A stretch of 64,000 nt of DNA from NCBI GenBank assembly GCA_001632425.1, contig KV425573.1, positions 260,460 to 324,459 of the forward strand, written 5' to 3'. The position numbers and the translations under genes were made by a program. Positions 1 through 11,568 of this stretch are shown piece after piece. The stretch's first letter is position 1. Each line of letters begins with the position of its first letter. The notes under the pieces were generated by a model. It had not been told where the DNA came from, did not search any database, and saw only the letters and a program-made list of their open reading frames with translations. The stretch comes from Neolentinus lepideus HHB14362 ss-1. Its lineage: Eukaryota; Basidiomycota; Agaricomycetes; Gloeophyllales; Gloeophyllaceae.

Positions 1-780
1 CCAAACAGTACTCCTCTGGGTTCTCGTCCTCCAACTTCCCCGCTGACGGGCTGATGGGCATGGCATTCAAGTCACTCTCCGAGTACAACGCCAACCCCGT
101 GTTCCAAACCCTCGCGTCAGACGGACAAACTTCCGACTCAGTTTTCGCTTTCCAGCTCTCGTCGTCCGGTGCTGAGCTCTACCTTGGTGGTACCGACTCT
201 TCCAAATACTCCGGCGACTTTACGTACGTCCCAGTCACCCAGGAGGGGTACTGGCAGGTCGACTTGGACTCAGTGAACGTTAACGGCAAGGCAGCGGTCA
301 ACAGCCTCTCTGCGATCATTGACACCGGTACCACCCTCATCGTTGGTGACTCAGACTCCGTCTCGCAGCTGTACGGCTCGATAGACGGCGCGAAGGACGC
401 GTCGAGTTCCGTTGGGCAGGGTTACTACACCGGTGCATAGAGCTCGTCACTTGTCTATTAGCGTCACTGACTGTACATGATGTAGTTCCATGCGACTCGA
501 TCCCGAAGATCAGCCTGACCTTCGGCGGCAAGTCGTTCGACGTCTCGTCTGACACGTTCAATCTCGGCCCCGAATCCTCTGGTTCATCGTCGTGCGTCGG
601 TGGTATCGTTGCTCAGGACGATGCTGGTAAGCCGAAATTGTCTGGATTTTTCCTTAATAGCACCTTGCTTATGGCTTCTTTCTCGTAGATTTCTGGATCG
701 TCGGCGATGTCTTCTTGCAAAATGTCTACACTGCGTTCGACGTTGGCAATACCCAGGTGGGATTCGCTACCTTGGCTTGA
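1..780 (+). CDS. Pepsin-like aspartic protease (A1 family), 5' end outside window
   Basis: This is the C-terminal part of a secreted or vacuolar aspartic endopeptidase. The frame is open to the first base of the window, so the prepro region and the first catalytic Asp lie upstream. The ADGLMGMAF segment and the second active-site motif AIIDTGTT are visible. After them comes a C-terminal lobe with a likely disulfide pair (VPCDSIPK ... SSCVGG) and the closing IVGDVFLQNVYTAFD plus VGFATLA, all typical of A1 proteases. Two introns are placed at about 433-485 and 627-688; joining across them keeps the family reading frame. The gene ends at the TGA at 778-780. The protein family is clear, but subfamily and substrate cannot be told from this fragment. 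Confidence 0.88.
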
Positions 781-1168
781 GTGAAGAAGTAGAGGGTGGT
801 GTAACTTTATTTGTAACTCCTAAGTTATTGGCTTGCCTGTTCTCCACTGGACTTGTTCGTCGGGTCTGTAGATCTGTAGATCAGTGCAATGTCCTCTACG
901 TCTGCAATGCGGATCTTCACGTCGTTTACGCATCCTTGAAAGCACAGCGGTGTGGCATCAATAATGGTGAAGTGAATCGGAACGTACGTTCACGCATTTT
1001 TCACTGTAGATCATAAAATGGCATGTAGTACGGATGAGATTGGGTGGCGTGTACAGGAATACAAAGTTCAGTGCGATGAACCACGGATAGGACATGATGT
1101 TGCAAGTTGATTATAACACAATGCTGAGGATTCGGAACAAACCAAAACGAGAAACAGTGGCACTCATA
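781..1168. other. Intergenic, between convergent 3' ends
   Basis: This stretch lies between the stop of the protease and the stop of MMS2. Short open frames occur on both strands, but none has family similarity or sensible splice structure. It should hold both 3' UTRs. Confidence 0.5.
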
Positions 1169-1749
1169 TCAGAACTCGCTGCCTTCAGGAGGCTGCGGGA
1201 GCTTCCTGTTGTTGAAGGACGCCATCTCCCTATGGAGATTATATCAGTGCGCGCGCGCGAGGATGGTGATTGAGACGGAACGCACTTCCTGATCTCGACC
1301 AAGACAGTCTCGATGCTGTTATTCCGGCTCCAATGCGCAAGAACGGGCAACTTGGACGCTTCAACTGTGCCATCGGTCTGGTTGACGAAAGGCAGGTTCA
1401 CGCGCGAGACAAATTGGACGGTGGGCGGGCGCTCGGGGTATTCGTCGCCACAGTGGATCTTGAGGCTGTATATCCGGTTCTCGTGCACAGTCTAACGACG
1501 ATCGGAGTCAATTATCATTAGATGCAAGTGATGAGACGACATACGTGGCCTGGCCCAATAATGGTGCCTCTCCAGTTGCTCATCAGTATATCGTCGCCAT
1601 CCTCAAGCCCGTAGGAGCAAGACCCATCGCCGATGCCCTTCTCGCCCTTCTCGAGCTCCTCCAGAAGGCGGAAGTTGCGAGGTACTAGACAGAAGTAATA
1701 AACATCGAGTACATTATTAGTTGGTAGGAACTACTTCACCCTTGGCCAT
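1169..1749 (-). CDS. MMS2: Ubiquitin-conjugating enzyme E2 variant (Mms2/Uev1)
   Basis: This is the catalytically inactive E2 partner that works with Ubc13 to build K63-linked ubiquitin chains, used in error-free post-replication repair. Four exons joined over three introns of about 53-56 nt give roughly 138 aa, the normal size for Mms2. The start is a ten-base first exon encoding MAK, followed by [19 protein letters not shown], then [21 protein letters not shown] and the C-terminal [11 protein letters not shown]. At the place where active E2s carry the catalytic Cys, the protein reads [13 protein letters not shown], so it lacks the thioester cysteine, as expected for a UEV. It diverges from HSE1 across about 158 bp. 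Confidence 0.93.
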
Positions 1750-1907
1750 GGGAGCGGACTTGTAAACGTAAAGGAAAGTGACCAATGTCCTCGGGCACTG
1801 CAATATCTGGATCTGAGCGCGTAACGAGCTCGGCATTCGCCGCAGTACAGCCATGACGCGCAGCGATTCTCGACACCTCTTGTATCCCACCAAGCACGTC
1901 GCTGACG
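1750..1907. promoter_or_regulatory. Compact divergent promoter, MMS2 / HSE1
   Basis: Only about 158 bp separate the two start codons, which point away from each other, so both 5' UTRs and core promoters must fit here. No clear TATA box is visible. The call rests on gene geometry only. Confidence 0.4.
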
Positions 1908-4900
1908 ATGTTCAAGGCAGGCCAGTCGAACCCTTACGACGACATAGTCGGTAAGTGACGGACGCTGATACATCAAAGGGCAGACACTGACAGAGAATCT
2001 GTCTACAGTCAAGACCACTGATGAGAATCTTACGTCCGAGAATTGGGAACTAATATTGAATCTATGTGATAAGGTGCAGGATGAGGGGGAAACAGGGTGA
2101 GTGGACTCGAAGTAGACAAAGCGGTCTTGGTGATTGAACAATATGTCAGGGGCCGCAATGTTATCGCAGCTGTTATCAAGCGGCTCGCTCATCGTAATCC
2201 CAACGTGCAGTTGTATTCGCTGACTCTAGTCGAGTCATTGCAGAAGAACTGCGGGATTGCTGTTCATCGAGAAATTTCTTCTCGTGCTTTCACTCAGGCC
2301 CTTGAGAAGTTGGTGACCGATCGAGTGCGTGACACAACCAAATGCTTAGACTGTTCCCCAACTTAAGATTATTGTTTGCAGACAACGCACGACAAAGTAA
2401 GGCGCAGGACGTTATCACTTATAGCGACATGGACGGCAGAGTTTGAGAGTGACCCTACTCTTGGCATCATGGAGGATCTGTACAATAGTTTGAAAGCCAA
2501 GAGTAAGTATAGTCATTAGTCTGTAACTCGTAGTCCACTAACATTTACTTAGATTACAAATTTGAGACTCCCAGTGAACCTCCGCCGCCGGATGTTGACG
2601 ACGAAATCCGCCGCAAAGAGGAAGAAGAGCTTCAACGTGCTCTCGAAATGTCCGTCCATGACAAGGGTGGTCGCGGCCAATGGGCCGAGTACTCTGCCTA
2701 CTCATCTGGCGGCGCTGGCGGTGCAGGTAGCTCTTCTTCTGGCCCTGGCTATGGTGCCCCTTCATCAACCTCTACAGCAGGCTCGTCGTCAGCTGGCCCT
2801 GCTTCATCTTCGTCTTCTACTTACCGTAGGGACAGCTATCAGCAGCCTGCTATTCCGAGCTATGGCTCCGACTATGCTCCTGCTCGTCGCACCCAGACAC
2901 CTGTAGCTATCGCATCCGTGACTGCCACCGCCTCATCCGTCGGCCCTGCCCCGAGCACCTCCCCGCCGGCACCTTCTTCTCAGCCCATCGTCACCCGTGT
3001 TCGTGCATTACACACCTTCGAGCCCTCTGAGCAGGGCGAGCTCGCATTTGAGAAGGGGGACATTATCAAGGTCGTTGACCGTGGCTACAAAGACTGGTGG
3101 CGCGGCCAGCTCAAGGGTCGCACTGGTATCTTCCCCGTGAACTACGTGGTCAGTTATCTCATCGCATCCTTCTTGTTTTGGTACAGGCTGATGGATCGTA
3201 GGAACCGCTGCCGGAACCGACTTCAGCGGAACTGGCGAGAGAGGCAGAACAGGAGGCGGGCGTGTTCTACCAGGCCATGAATGTCGATCGACTGCTTACT
3301 CTTCTGCGTCACCTCGATCCTGCCAAAGATAATCTCGCCGACAATGAAGAGATCCAGGTAATTGCACGTTCGTCTTGCGCACTGAACAGGTTAGTCTCAA
3401 TGGATGGGTTGCAGGAACTCTACAGGCAGTGCATGTCACTACGGCCAAAGATCGTGAAACTGATCGAGAAGTACAGTCAGAAAAGAGGTGAGGGGGCTTG
3501 AGAGTTGCTTTTTGATGCGTCGACCCTGACGCTCCCCATAGCGGATTTGATTTCGATGAATGAAGGATTCATCAAAGCCAGGACTATCTATGAACGTATG
3601 ATGGAAGAAAGCTTAGCGAGGCATACTCAGGGTATCTCATCATTCTTTACTTTCGGAGCGCAACAAGGAATGCTCACATCGTGTTCCAGTGTACGACAGC
3701 TACCGCCCCACCTCGCAATATCCCGGTTCAGTGAATGTAATTCCAGGTGGGCAGGAATACGGTCCGCAAGCCTACGGATGGAACCCGTCTACGTACAACC
3801 AGCCTGGGTACAACGCGTTTCCTACCCCTGCGGCGCCATACACTCCCGGGCAGGATGGTGGCTACCCTCCTCAGCAGCAGCAACAGCCACCTCCTCAGCA
3901 ACAGCAGCCACCTCCTCAGCAGCAGCCACCACATCAGCAGACATATCCCGAGGCCAATGCTTATGCAGGACAACAACAGCCCAATCCTTACCCGCAACCG
4001 TACGGAAATGTATCTCGAGGATCGTCGTACGTATCTGGCCTCTCGCAGAGTGAGGCAGCTCCGTACGCTGCAACTCCGATTCAGCAGCAACCGCAGCAAC
4101 CAGCCCCGACGCCTCAGCCTCAACCTCAGTCCCAGGCGCAGCCTGCATCTCACCCAGAGCCGCAACGCCAGCAATCTGGCCCTGGTCCTCAGCAGCCACA
4201 GGCCGGCCCGCCGTTCGTGTATGACCCGACCACGACGTATGGGGACCCGAACGTACAAGCGTGGGCGCAGTACTATGCGCAGGGCGGGAAGGACCCGACG
4301 GGCTCAGTATACTTCATTTCGGTGCCAGGTGTGAAGGAGCCCCCGCCTCAGACTCCTGCTAGTACGACACAGGCTCAAGACGGCGGGTTATACAACCCTT
4401 ACGCTCCCAGTGATCCCTCGGATTATGGTGGCCAACAGCATCCTAATGGCTCCCAGACGAGCCTCGGAAGTGGAGTAGCCCAGTCTGTGTCGCCGCATGG
4501 TTCTGCGGCTCAGTCCGTTACGGACTTGAATGGCACAGGTCCTGGGGAGGCTCAGAGTCAGTTGGCGCGGCATTCGTCTGTGGCATCGACGGTGGTGCCG
4601 ATACAGTCTCCGCACACACCGTCGAGTGTAAATACTTTCGCGAGACAGCAGGAGCTCGCTGATGTTCCTGGTCAGTCCTTCCGGCAGGCCAGTTATGGTC
4701 ACGGTGTTGCGGCACCTTATCAGGGGTCATCACCGTCGCATGAAGGGTACCCGAACGGTGTTGATCCTTACGGTGCAGGTTATGCGCCAGCTCCCGTGCC
4801 TAAAAGTCCTGTGGGGGGAACCGAGCCGGGATGGCCTGGAGTAGTGTCCCAGTTTTCTGCGATGCATGTGCAGCCCCAGGCTGGCGAGGGTGCGAGTGCG

Positions 4901-4912
4901 CCTGCTCAGTAA
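1908..4912 (+). CDS. HSE1: ESCRT-0 subunit Hse1 (VHS-UIM-SH3-GAT)
   Basis: This is the partner of Vps27 in the ESCRT-0 complex, which gathers ubiquitinated cargo at endosomes. The start MFKAGQSNPYDDIV is the usual Hse1 N-terminus. The VHS domain follows (TDENLTSENWELILNLCDKV ... NPNVQLYSLTLVESLQKN). Next is a ubiquitin-interacting motif (EEEELQRALEMSV), a Ser/Ala-rich linker and an SH3 domain (RVRALHTFEPSEQGELAFEKG ... WWRGQLKGRTGIFPVNYV). After that come a GAT-like helical region (FYQAMNVDRLLTLLRHLDP ... MNEGFIKARTIYERMMEES) and a long Pro/Gln-rich tail of about 400 residues. There are at least seven introns; the SH3 domain is interrupted just after NYV. Domain order and content match Hse1. 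The polyQ/P tail is longer than in yeast. Confidence 0.92.
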
Positions 4913-5481
4913 GTGGTGAGGTTGGGTTGTGATGGATGGATAAGCGTATGTGTAACTCTGCTTACGTCGGCGGAAAGTGGGCCCGAGATATGGTTCCACC
5001 GATGGATCGACGAAAGTCAGTTACTTGCTCTTGGACCCACCCGACTGATGTTGTGTTTTTATTGGCAAGGGACGATATTACTGAAAATGTTGTATTGATG
5101 AGATAATACCACCTGATTCGGATCATAATGACTGCACCACAATTTATACAGGGCAACATCGCTTTGATTCATCAAGCCTCTGTTACAATCGTCTTAGAGC
5201 TCTAATCGTTTGTTGAGTAAGGCGACATACATGTTGACCTTCCCTTTAAATTATGTCTCTCATTGATTGCAGCGGCAAAATGACAAGGAGACAATCAAGT
5301 CAGAAAATGACAAGTTACTGCTGAGGTCAGATAGCATGTCAGTTCTGTTCTCCGTCCGGAGCCGTCCCAATATTAATGACGTCTACTGTACCTGAATTTG
5401 ACTGAAGACTGATTGATGTAAAGCATCAGCCACAGCCACTTTTACGCGTCGCGTCCAAACGGCACGTGCGAGTGACCATCC
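4913..5481. other. Intergenic, no gene seen
   Basis: This is the 3' flank of HSE1, AT-rich and with stops in all frames. I see no coding signal before the transposable element that follows. Confidence 0.5.
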
Positions 5482-5489
5482 CTGCGGGT
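5482..5489 (+). repeat. Left target-site duplication of the hAT element
   Basis: The sequence CTGCGGGT directly precedes the left inverted repeat and is identical to the copy at 6119-6126. Confidence 0.9.
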
Positions 5490-6118
5490 TAGTGTTGCCA
5501 CGGCACGGCGCGGAACCGCGGTCCGTGCCGGACTATGCTGGACTGGGACCGGGAATAAGGACCAATGGCTGATGGCTTGGACCGGTCCGTTGAATCTAAT
5601 TAACCACCGAAGACCGGTTCCGAACCCGTCCGAGCCATGGCTCTGAGTTCCTTTCCGGGTTACGTAATATTGTAGTCGAGACTACAAATGACTTTTGTAC
5701 TGACACTACAAATCTTGTTATAGCTGAAGCCATCAACCAATCAGATCACATGAACCTAAATCGACGTGATTCCCACGACTACAAACTTGTATGTAAGCAC
5801 CTGCGTAAGGGAGCTCGGGTTTGTAAAACCCAATATAATGCTCAAACACTCTTATATGACAAACTAAACCCAAATATTAATGTGTATTTACTTAGCTACA
5901 AACCCCCCAGCCCTCACTGACACACTGACGAGCTTCCATCATGCCAGCACAACTCACCTGTCCAAATCAGGCAAGGAGCTGCGGCCTGAACTGGAGCTGT
6001 GCCGAGCCGACCGCGGACCGAGACCTAGAGCCACCACTGGGAACCGGAGCCGACCATCAAATGGTAAAAGCCGCCAAAACCAAGCTGTGCCGCGCCGTGC
6101 CGGACCGTGGCAACACTA
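5490..6118. mobile_element. Non-autonomous hAT-type DNA transposon (MITE), 629 bp
   Basis: The ends are perfect 14-bp terminal inverted repeats, TAGTGTTGCCACGG at 5490-5503 and its reverse complement at 6105-6118. The similarity continues inward as imperfect CACGGCGCGG-type repeats. The element is flanked by an exact 8-bp direct repeat CTGCGGGT at 5482-5489 and 6119-6126. An 8-bp target duplication with TIRs of the form YAGTGTTGCC is diagnostic of the hAT superfamily. The interior has GGCACGG/CCGGTCC-like repeats and no transposase-sized frame, so it depends on a transposase made elsewhere. It sits between HSE1 and the GH71 gene and disrupts neither. Confidence 0.9.
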
Positions 6119-6126
6119 CTGCGGGT
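6119..6126 (+). repeat. Right target-site duplication of the hAT element
   Basis: The sequence CTGCGGGT directly follows the right inverted repeat and is identical to the copy at 5482-5489. Confidence 0.9.
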
Positions 6127-6381
6127 AAGGCCCATCACGTACTGGTAATAATCATTACACAAGATACATCCCCCGCATGATGGTCGCGACGGACTCGGAG
6201 CCATCTTTCTCCAGCTCCTACCGTACCCTTGCTATTTCCAGCGGATGCCATGCGTAGCTAGCTGTGTTTCCAACAACGCGAGAAAGCGTGCATATGATCA
6301 TGAGTGATCACTTCTTTGTTTCGGACGATTTGTGGTCTGGGAATGATTTGCGGTCTGGAAGTCCAGGTCGATTAGAAAGTA

Positions 6382-6389
6382 TATATAAA
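6382..6389 (+). promoter_or_regulatory. TATA box of the GH71 gene
   Basis: TATATAAA lies about 68-75 nt upstream of the ATG at 6457, a suitable distance for a core promoter element with a short 5' UTR. Confidence 0.55.
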
Positions 6390-6456
6390 GAGTCGATGGT
6401 GCGTAGTCCGCGGCCTCAGAACTTCCTTAGTGTATTGACAGATTATCCAAGACGTA

Positions 6457-8165
6457 ATGCTTGTAGGCCTACTCGGCGTTGCATTGGCATGTGCTGCCCT
6501 ATGTCCTCTCGCTGATGCGCGTAGTGTAATAGCGCACTTTATGGTGAGTAGAATACAGTACGGTCCCACGTCTTGAAGACTGAAATCTCATCATGACAAG
6601 GCCCAAAATTCCTATTCCTACTCTGTATCTGACTGGACGAATGATATCAAAACTGCCCAGTCTATTGGGATTGACGGCTTCGGTGGGCTGCACTACTCTG
6701 AATCTCGTCGGCTTAGAGATGCTGACTTCAGCACAATACAGCACTAAACGTAGCGGTCGACGACTACGAGACGAACCGCATCGCGGACGCTTACACTGCT
6801 GCCGAGCCGCTGGGTTTCAAGCTCCTATACTCGTTCGACATGTCATACTCCTGGACCCAGGACACCATTGTGTCCCTTGTCGCGGCCCATCACACCAGCA
6901 CCAGCACCTATCTATGGAACAACCAAGTCCTCGTGACGACATACTCTCCCACAAATACTACTGACTCCTTCTGGGCGGGTGTCAAATCGAGTTTAGCCAG
7001 CCAGGGCATTACAATCTCACTGGCTCCTGCGTTAACGGTTTACCGCGATCCCTCTCTCGCGACTGGCTTGTTCTCCAGCTTTCCGTCCTTCGATGGATTC
7101 TTCAATTGGTGGTCTTGGTATGCATGGTTTTCGCCTGTCAATCCAGCCACCTAATTATACCTTACCAGGCCCGCTGACGTCGACGAGAAACTGACCACCG
7201 ACACCGACGTCGCCTACCAAAAGGCGCTGAAAGATGCCGGTCGCACCGGTCCCTATATCATGGGTGCGTCTAGAGACCTCACCTCACCCTTCTTTCAAGT
7301 ACTCAATCGTGGATTCATAGCTGTCTCTCCATGGCAATTCAAGGAGAATGGCGACCAAAACGATGACTGGGTCGAGCTCAGCGACCAACTCTGGGACTAC
7401 CGGTGGCAGCAGGCGCTCCAGATTGCCCCTGATATCGTGGAGATTGTGACGTGGAATGATTATGGCGAATCGCATTACATGTCCGTCTAATTCTCTCGCT
7501 TGTTTCTCCTGAAATACTACGTCGTGAGGTCGTGCTGATGAGATTCTGGTTTTCGTGGACAGTGGGGATATTAACTCCAACGTCGACCTCGGGACCTATG
7601 CGCCGAACTACGTTCCTGGGTTTGTGCACGCCGACTGGCGGATCGTCGCGCAGTACTACATCTCGTACTACAAGAATAATGCTGCTCCGACTGTCACGGT
7701 TCGTGTCTATTACACCTACAGGCCTCGATATCATTACTGACGCCTCCCTTCTATTCTTAGAATGATACGGTAGTGTTCTGGTACCGCTCCCACCCCAAGA
7801 ATGTCACCTGCAGGTCCGTCGTATCACCTTATCTCTTCCTCCTCTGCCTAATCCCGCATTCCTTCACTAGCGGCGGCCTCCTCCCGCGCAACTCTGACTT
7901 CCCTGTCGACGCCGTCTTCGCCATGGCCATCCTCTCCGACACTGCAACAATCTCGCTCGATATTGGGTCTAGCCATTCACAGTTCAATGCTGGTCCTGGC
8001 GTTACCATGGGCTCTGTGCCGTTCCCCACGGAGGACAGCCAGATCCCCTACATACAGATACTGAGGAACGGCACACAGGTTGCGTCGGGCTATGGGTCGA
8101 TGTCTGTGACGCAGTCGTGCTCGTACTATAATTTCAATCCGTTTGTGGGGTCGATCAGTGCGTAA
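6457..8165 (+). CDS. Secreted glycoside hydrolase family 71, alpha-1,3-glucanase (mutanase)
   Basis: This is an endo-hydrolase of alpha-1,3-glucan, a cell-wall polymer of fungi, so it is a candidate for wall remodelling or mycoparasitism. The start MLVGLLGVALACAALCPLA is a clear signal peptide. GH71 hallmarks follow in order: VIAHFM, DWTNDIKTAQSIGIDGF, LGFKLLYSFDMSYSW, the FDGFFNWWSW region, YIMG with SPWQFKENGD, and DIVEIVTWNDYGESHYM. After these come NYVPGFVHADWRIVAQYYISYYK and a C-terminal beta-rich region ending near FNPFVGSISA. About six short introns are needed: 6544-6600, one ending near 6748, then near 7120-7168, 7483-7562, 7701-7760 and 7813-7868. There is no sign of disruption despite the nearby transposon. 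Confidence 0.9.
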
Positions 8166-8503
8166 GCGCTCTGGGGCGCAGGCGTTTTGTGTCTTAAAGC
8201 ATTGTTACGGACGTACGTATTTGTACGAGTCTTTCGTTAGAAAATCCATTCCCTTGTTGTATGCGTCAATTAATAATATGCACCCTACTTGCAATGCGCC
8301 CTCGCATTGCAAGAAATAACTCGACTATTATGGCGGCCCACGTCCTCAATCGTCCATCGAGCAACGAATATTACTATTGGATATTTAGTCCTCACTCAAG
8401 TCCGGGGTATGGATACTAGCCATTAAACATGTCTACGAAAGAATTTAATCAACGTCCCATTCATTACCTTGACTCTGATTGCCACTCCCCCTCCACATCC
8501 GAG
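8166..8503. other. Intergenic between convergent genes
   Basis: This holds the 3' flanks of the GH71 gene and of the minus-strand gene that ends at 8504. No coding frame of interest is seen. Confidence 0.5.
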
Positions 8504-9745
8504 TTATTCCCAAACCAATTTCCCCTTCTCATCCACCGTCGCCGTCATCCCACCACTCGTCTTCTTCCCCTGGCTCGCTGCCTGCTCGGCCATGCGCTGC
8601 CGCTCTAGCTCGCGCTTGTGCTTGGCGAGGAGGGCGAGGCGCTCGGCCTCGGCCTGCGCCTTAGCAGTTTTCTGCGCCTCGCGCTTGGCAGCGTTCTGAC
8701 GCTGCTTCTTCGTGAGCGACTCAGGCGCCTTGAATTCGGGGGTGGAGGATTGAGTGCCTGTGGTAGCTTTGCGTCCTATATACGAGCAAAGTAGAGTCAG
8801 TTTTGAGGCAGGAAAGGGAGAAGGGGACCATACGCGAGCGATTCTTGACAACGCCCCAACCCCCATCGTCCTCCCCGTCCGCGTCCACGTCCTCGTAGTC
8901 GCCCCACGAGAATCCAGCTGCGGGTTTCTCGCCTGGAGGCGGTTGCACGCGCATGACACGCGCGATGCCAGGGTGGTCTGGTGTCTCCGTCATGCTATAT
9001 AGAATATTATATTGGATACAGTCGACTTAGTTGAGATCTGAGGACGATCAACGTACTCTTCAACCCCGGTCTTCCGAGGCTTAGGAAGGAGCTTCTCCGC
9101 CAGCGTCTTCCGGTTCTCCACCTCCTCATCTGAACGCTCGCCAACCGACGATGCAGCGAGGCCCGCGTCGCTCGTATGCTCCGCCGACAGCGCCGTAGCA
9201 TCCCCCGACGTCTCCTGCCTCTGCTTCCGCGAATGCGAGCTCACCTGCGTCCACGACCCGTCTGTATCCACCGACAAGATCTCGGGTTTCGAGCCGGCAG
9301 CAAGCTGCTGTAGTGGTTGCAGTGAAGATGGTCCTGAACCAGCAGACGAGTCAGAGTGGTTGCCGGGCACCGGCGTGGCAACCTTCTTTGCCTTCTTCTT
9401 CTTCGCTTTCTTTACCTTCGCCTGAGGCTCAGACGTCGGTGTCAGCGGCTCGGCGCCCGAGTCAAAGTCGCCCGGAATAGAGACAGCGACAGGCGGGAAA
9501 GGCACAACAATGTGCTTCGTCTCTGGCTCTGGCGTCAACGTGGACGCGCCTTTCTTCTCCTTCTTGTTCCTCTTGCTTTTCTTGCTAGGCTGCGCGGTCT
9601 GGGCGAGCTTCTCAACTGACGTATCCGGATGGCGCTTGCCGCCTGGCTGGGGCGTATGAGGTTTTGAGAACTGGGTGTAGCCGTAGGCGAGGGCTGCAGC
9701 GCCGACGAGGCCAGCGACGAGGACGGTACTTGACGTTGAGCCCAT
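8504..9745 (-). CDS. Uncharacterised basidiomycete protein, N-terminal membrane anchor and coiled coil
   Basis: I do not recognise a function. The start MGSTSSTVLVAGLVGAAAL gives a single hydrophobic N-terminal helix that could anchor the protein in a membrane. A long disordered region follows, rich in Lys, Ser and Pro, with KKSKRNKKEKK and KVKKAKKKKAKK tracts. A more conserved-looking core comes next: TLAEKLLPKPRKTGVED, MRVQPPPGEKPAAGFSWGDYE, a DGEDDGGWGVVK stretch, then KKQRQNAAKREAQKTAKA and a charged helix LLAKHKRELERQRMAEQAAS. It ends in DEKGKLVWE. Two introns join what would otherwise look like two or three separate genes, near 8999-9055 and 8775-8835. The layout (TM, basic linker, acidic/Trp motif, coiled coil) suggests an ER or mitochondrial outer-surface tether, but this is only a guess. 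Confidence 0.7.
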
Positions 9746-10022
9746 TAAGTCAGTGGTAACTTAAATGAGAGTGAATTGTAACAATAAATTAGAGGACAGG
9801 AACACGTCAACAACTATAAATAACGCGCTCTTGTGCTCGGTCACGGTGGCTGTACGCCACACGCACGTTCTCAGGTTTCTCGGGAATTATTGCAGATAAA
9901 ATCCTGGTGTGAAAGGTCTTTATAACCTGCGACAATTACTCGCAAGGTTCTCCCATTTTATTCCCGTAGGCAATACTCCAAAATTCAAGAGACGAACCCT
10001 CGATCAGCAGAACTGACCTCCG

Positions 10023-11568
10023 TCAACTTCGATAATCACCATTGATCCGCACGTACTCCTGCAAACCCAATCAATTAGCCAATCATTCATCCAGACCGTA
10101 CTATCAGTCAGGCACTCACATAGCTCAGATCACACGTATAGTATTGCGCACTCGCGCTCCCCAGACCAAGCTGCACACGCATCTCAAAGTCCTCCGCGCT
10201 CAGAATCTCCTTCGCCCGAACTTCGTCAACTTTCTCAGGCTCGCCGTTGACGAGCACCGGTAGTGGCGCGGAGCCGTCAGCCGGGACGAAAGAGACGCTA
10301 ACGCGATTGGGATCGAGAAGCGCTGAGAGGGGCACGGAGCCGGTGGCAGCAAGGATACGGCCCCAGCTGGAATGTACAAGGTTAAGCAATTGTCAAGGGT
10401 CGACGGCTAGATGGCTTACTTGGCGTCCTCACCGTAGAGGGCGGTTTTCACGAGTGCGGATGTAGATATCCGGGATGCGATTTTGCGCGCGTCGGCGTAC
10501 GTATGGGCACCCTACGAGACAAGGAGTTAGTTAAATAGTTGGCAGTAGAGTGGCTTCCAAACATACCTCTACTGTAACAGTAACAAATTTTGTGGCACCC
10601 TCACCATCCCTAACCACAAGCTTGGCAAGATCGATAGCGAACGACGTGAGTTCCTGCTTGAATGCCTCATACGCCACAGGGTCAGTACTCTCGTCAATTT
10701 CCTCGCTGCTGGCGGCGGCACCATTGGCCAGAACGATGATTGTATCATTCGTCGACATATCCCCATCCACGCTGATCGAGTTGAAGCTCCTGTCGACTGC
10801 ATACGTCAGAGCGCTCTGCAAGCTTTCTGAGGAGACTGCCGCATCTGTGACGATACATCCCAATAGGGTAGCGTGAAGCTGGCCAGTAGACGTTGGGGGA
10901 CCCATGTCGGGATGGATCATCCCCGCACCCTTATCGATCCCGGCCATCCGGTACTCCTTGCCCTTGATCGTGAAGACCATTGACCTGAGCTTGGGAAACG
11001 TATCCGTCGTCATGAACGCCCGCGCTACCTTCTCCCATGCCTCAAATCCGGTGCCCAACTTCGCCTTGTCCGAATGCGCCTCAATGCCCGAGACAATTTT
11101 TGATATGGGAAGATTCTGCCCAATTACGCCTGTCGACATGACCAGCGTCTCGCTGGCCCCCTCCTGCGGCGGCGGATCGAGCAATGCGTCCGTCGCCCTC
11201 ACCATCGCCCACGCATCCTCCAGCCCCTGCTTACCCGTCACCGCGTTCGCACACCCACTGTTCACCACAATCGCCCTCGCCCGTCCCCCACCCCTCTCGA
11301 GCACCTCCTGGCTCACCACCACCGGCGCCGCCTTGAACGCATTCCTTGTGAAGCACGCCGCCGCACTTGCCGGTTTCTCAGACAGGATTATGCCCAAGTC
11401 GAGGATGCTCGCATTCTTCTTGATCCCGCAGTGCACGCCGCCAACGAGGTAGCCTTTCGGGAAGGAGGAGTCAGGGAGTGGCGCGTGATGGTGCACCTTG
11501 GACGGACCCGAGCGGGTTGTGATGGTAGACGAGAAACGTTTCCACAGCGTCCGCGCTGGCGAAGCCAT
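10023..11568 (-). CDS. ARG7: Arginine biosynthesis bifunctional protein ArgJ, mitochondrial
   Basis: This is an ornithine acetyltransferase / N-acetylglutamate synthase of the mitochondrial acetyl cycle for arginine. The N-terminus MASPARTLWKRFSSTITTR is a typical matrix-targeting peptide. ArgJ features follow: FPKGYLVGGVHCGIK, LGIILSEKPASAAACFTRN, VVNSGCANAVTGKQG, MSTGVIGQNLPISK and GIDKGAGMIHPDMG. The autoprocessing site appears as ATLLGCIVTDAAV, where the conserved Thr becomes the nucleophile of the beta chain. Later come SVDGDMSTNDT and WGRILAATGSV. A short last exon encoding EYVRINGDYRS closes the gene, the usual ArgJ ending. Three introns lie near the 3' half. The symbol is taken from the yeast name; ArgJ is the bacterial name. 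Confidence 0.93.

Noticed and set aside
3840..3940. CAG-rich repeat as a possible microsatellite element
   Set aside because: It is in frame and encodes the Pro/Gln tail of HSE1, so it is coding low complexity rather than a separate feature.
3728..4258. Arg/Leu-rich minus-strand frame of 176 codons
   Set aside because: It is the antisense shadow of the Pro/Gln-rich tail of HSE1.
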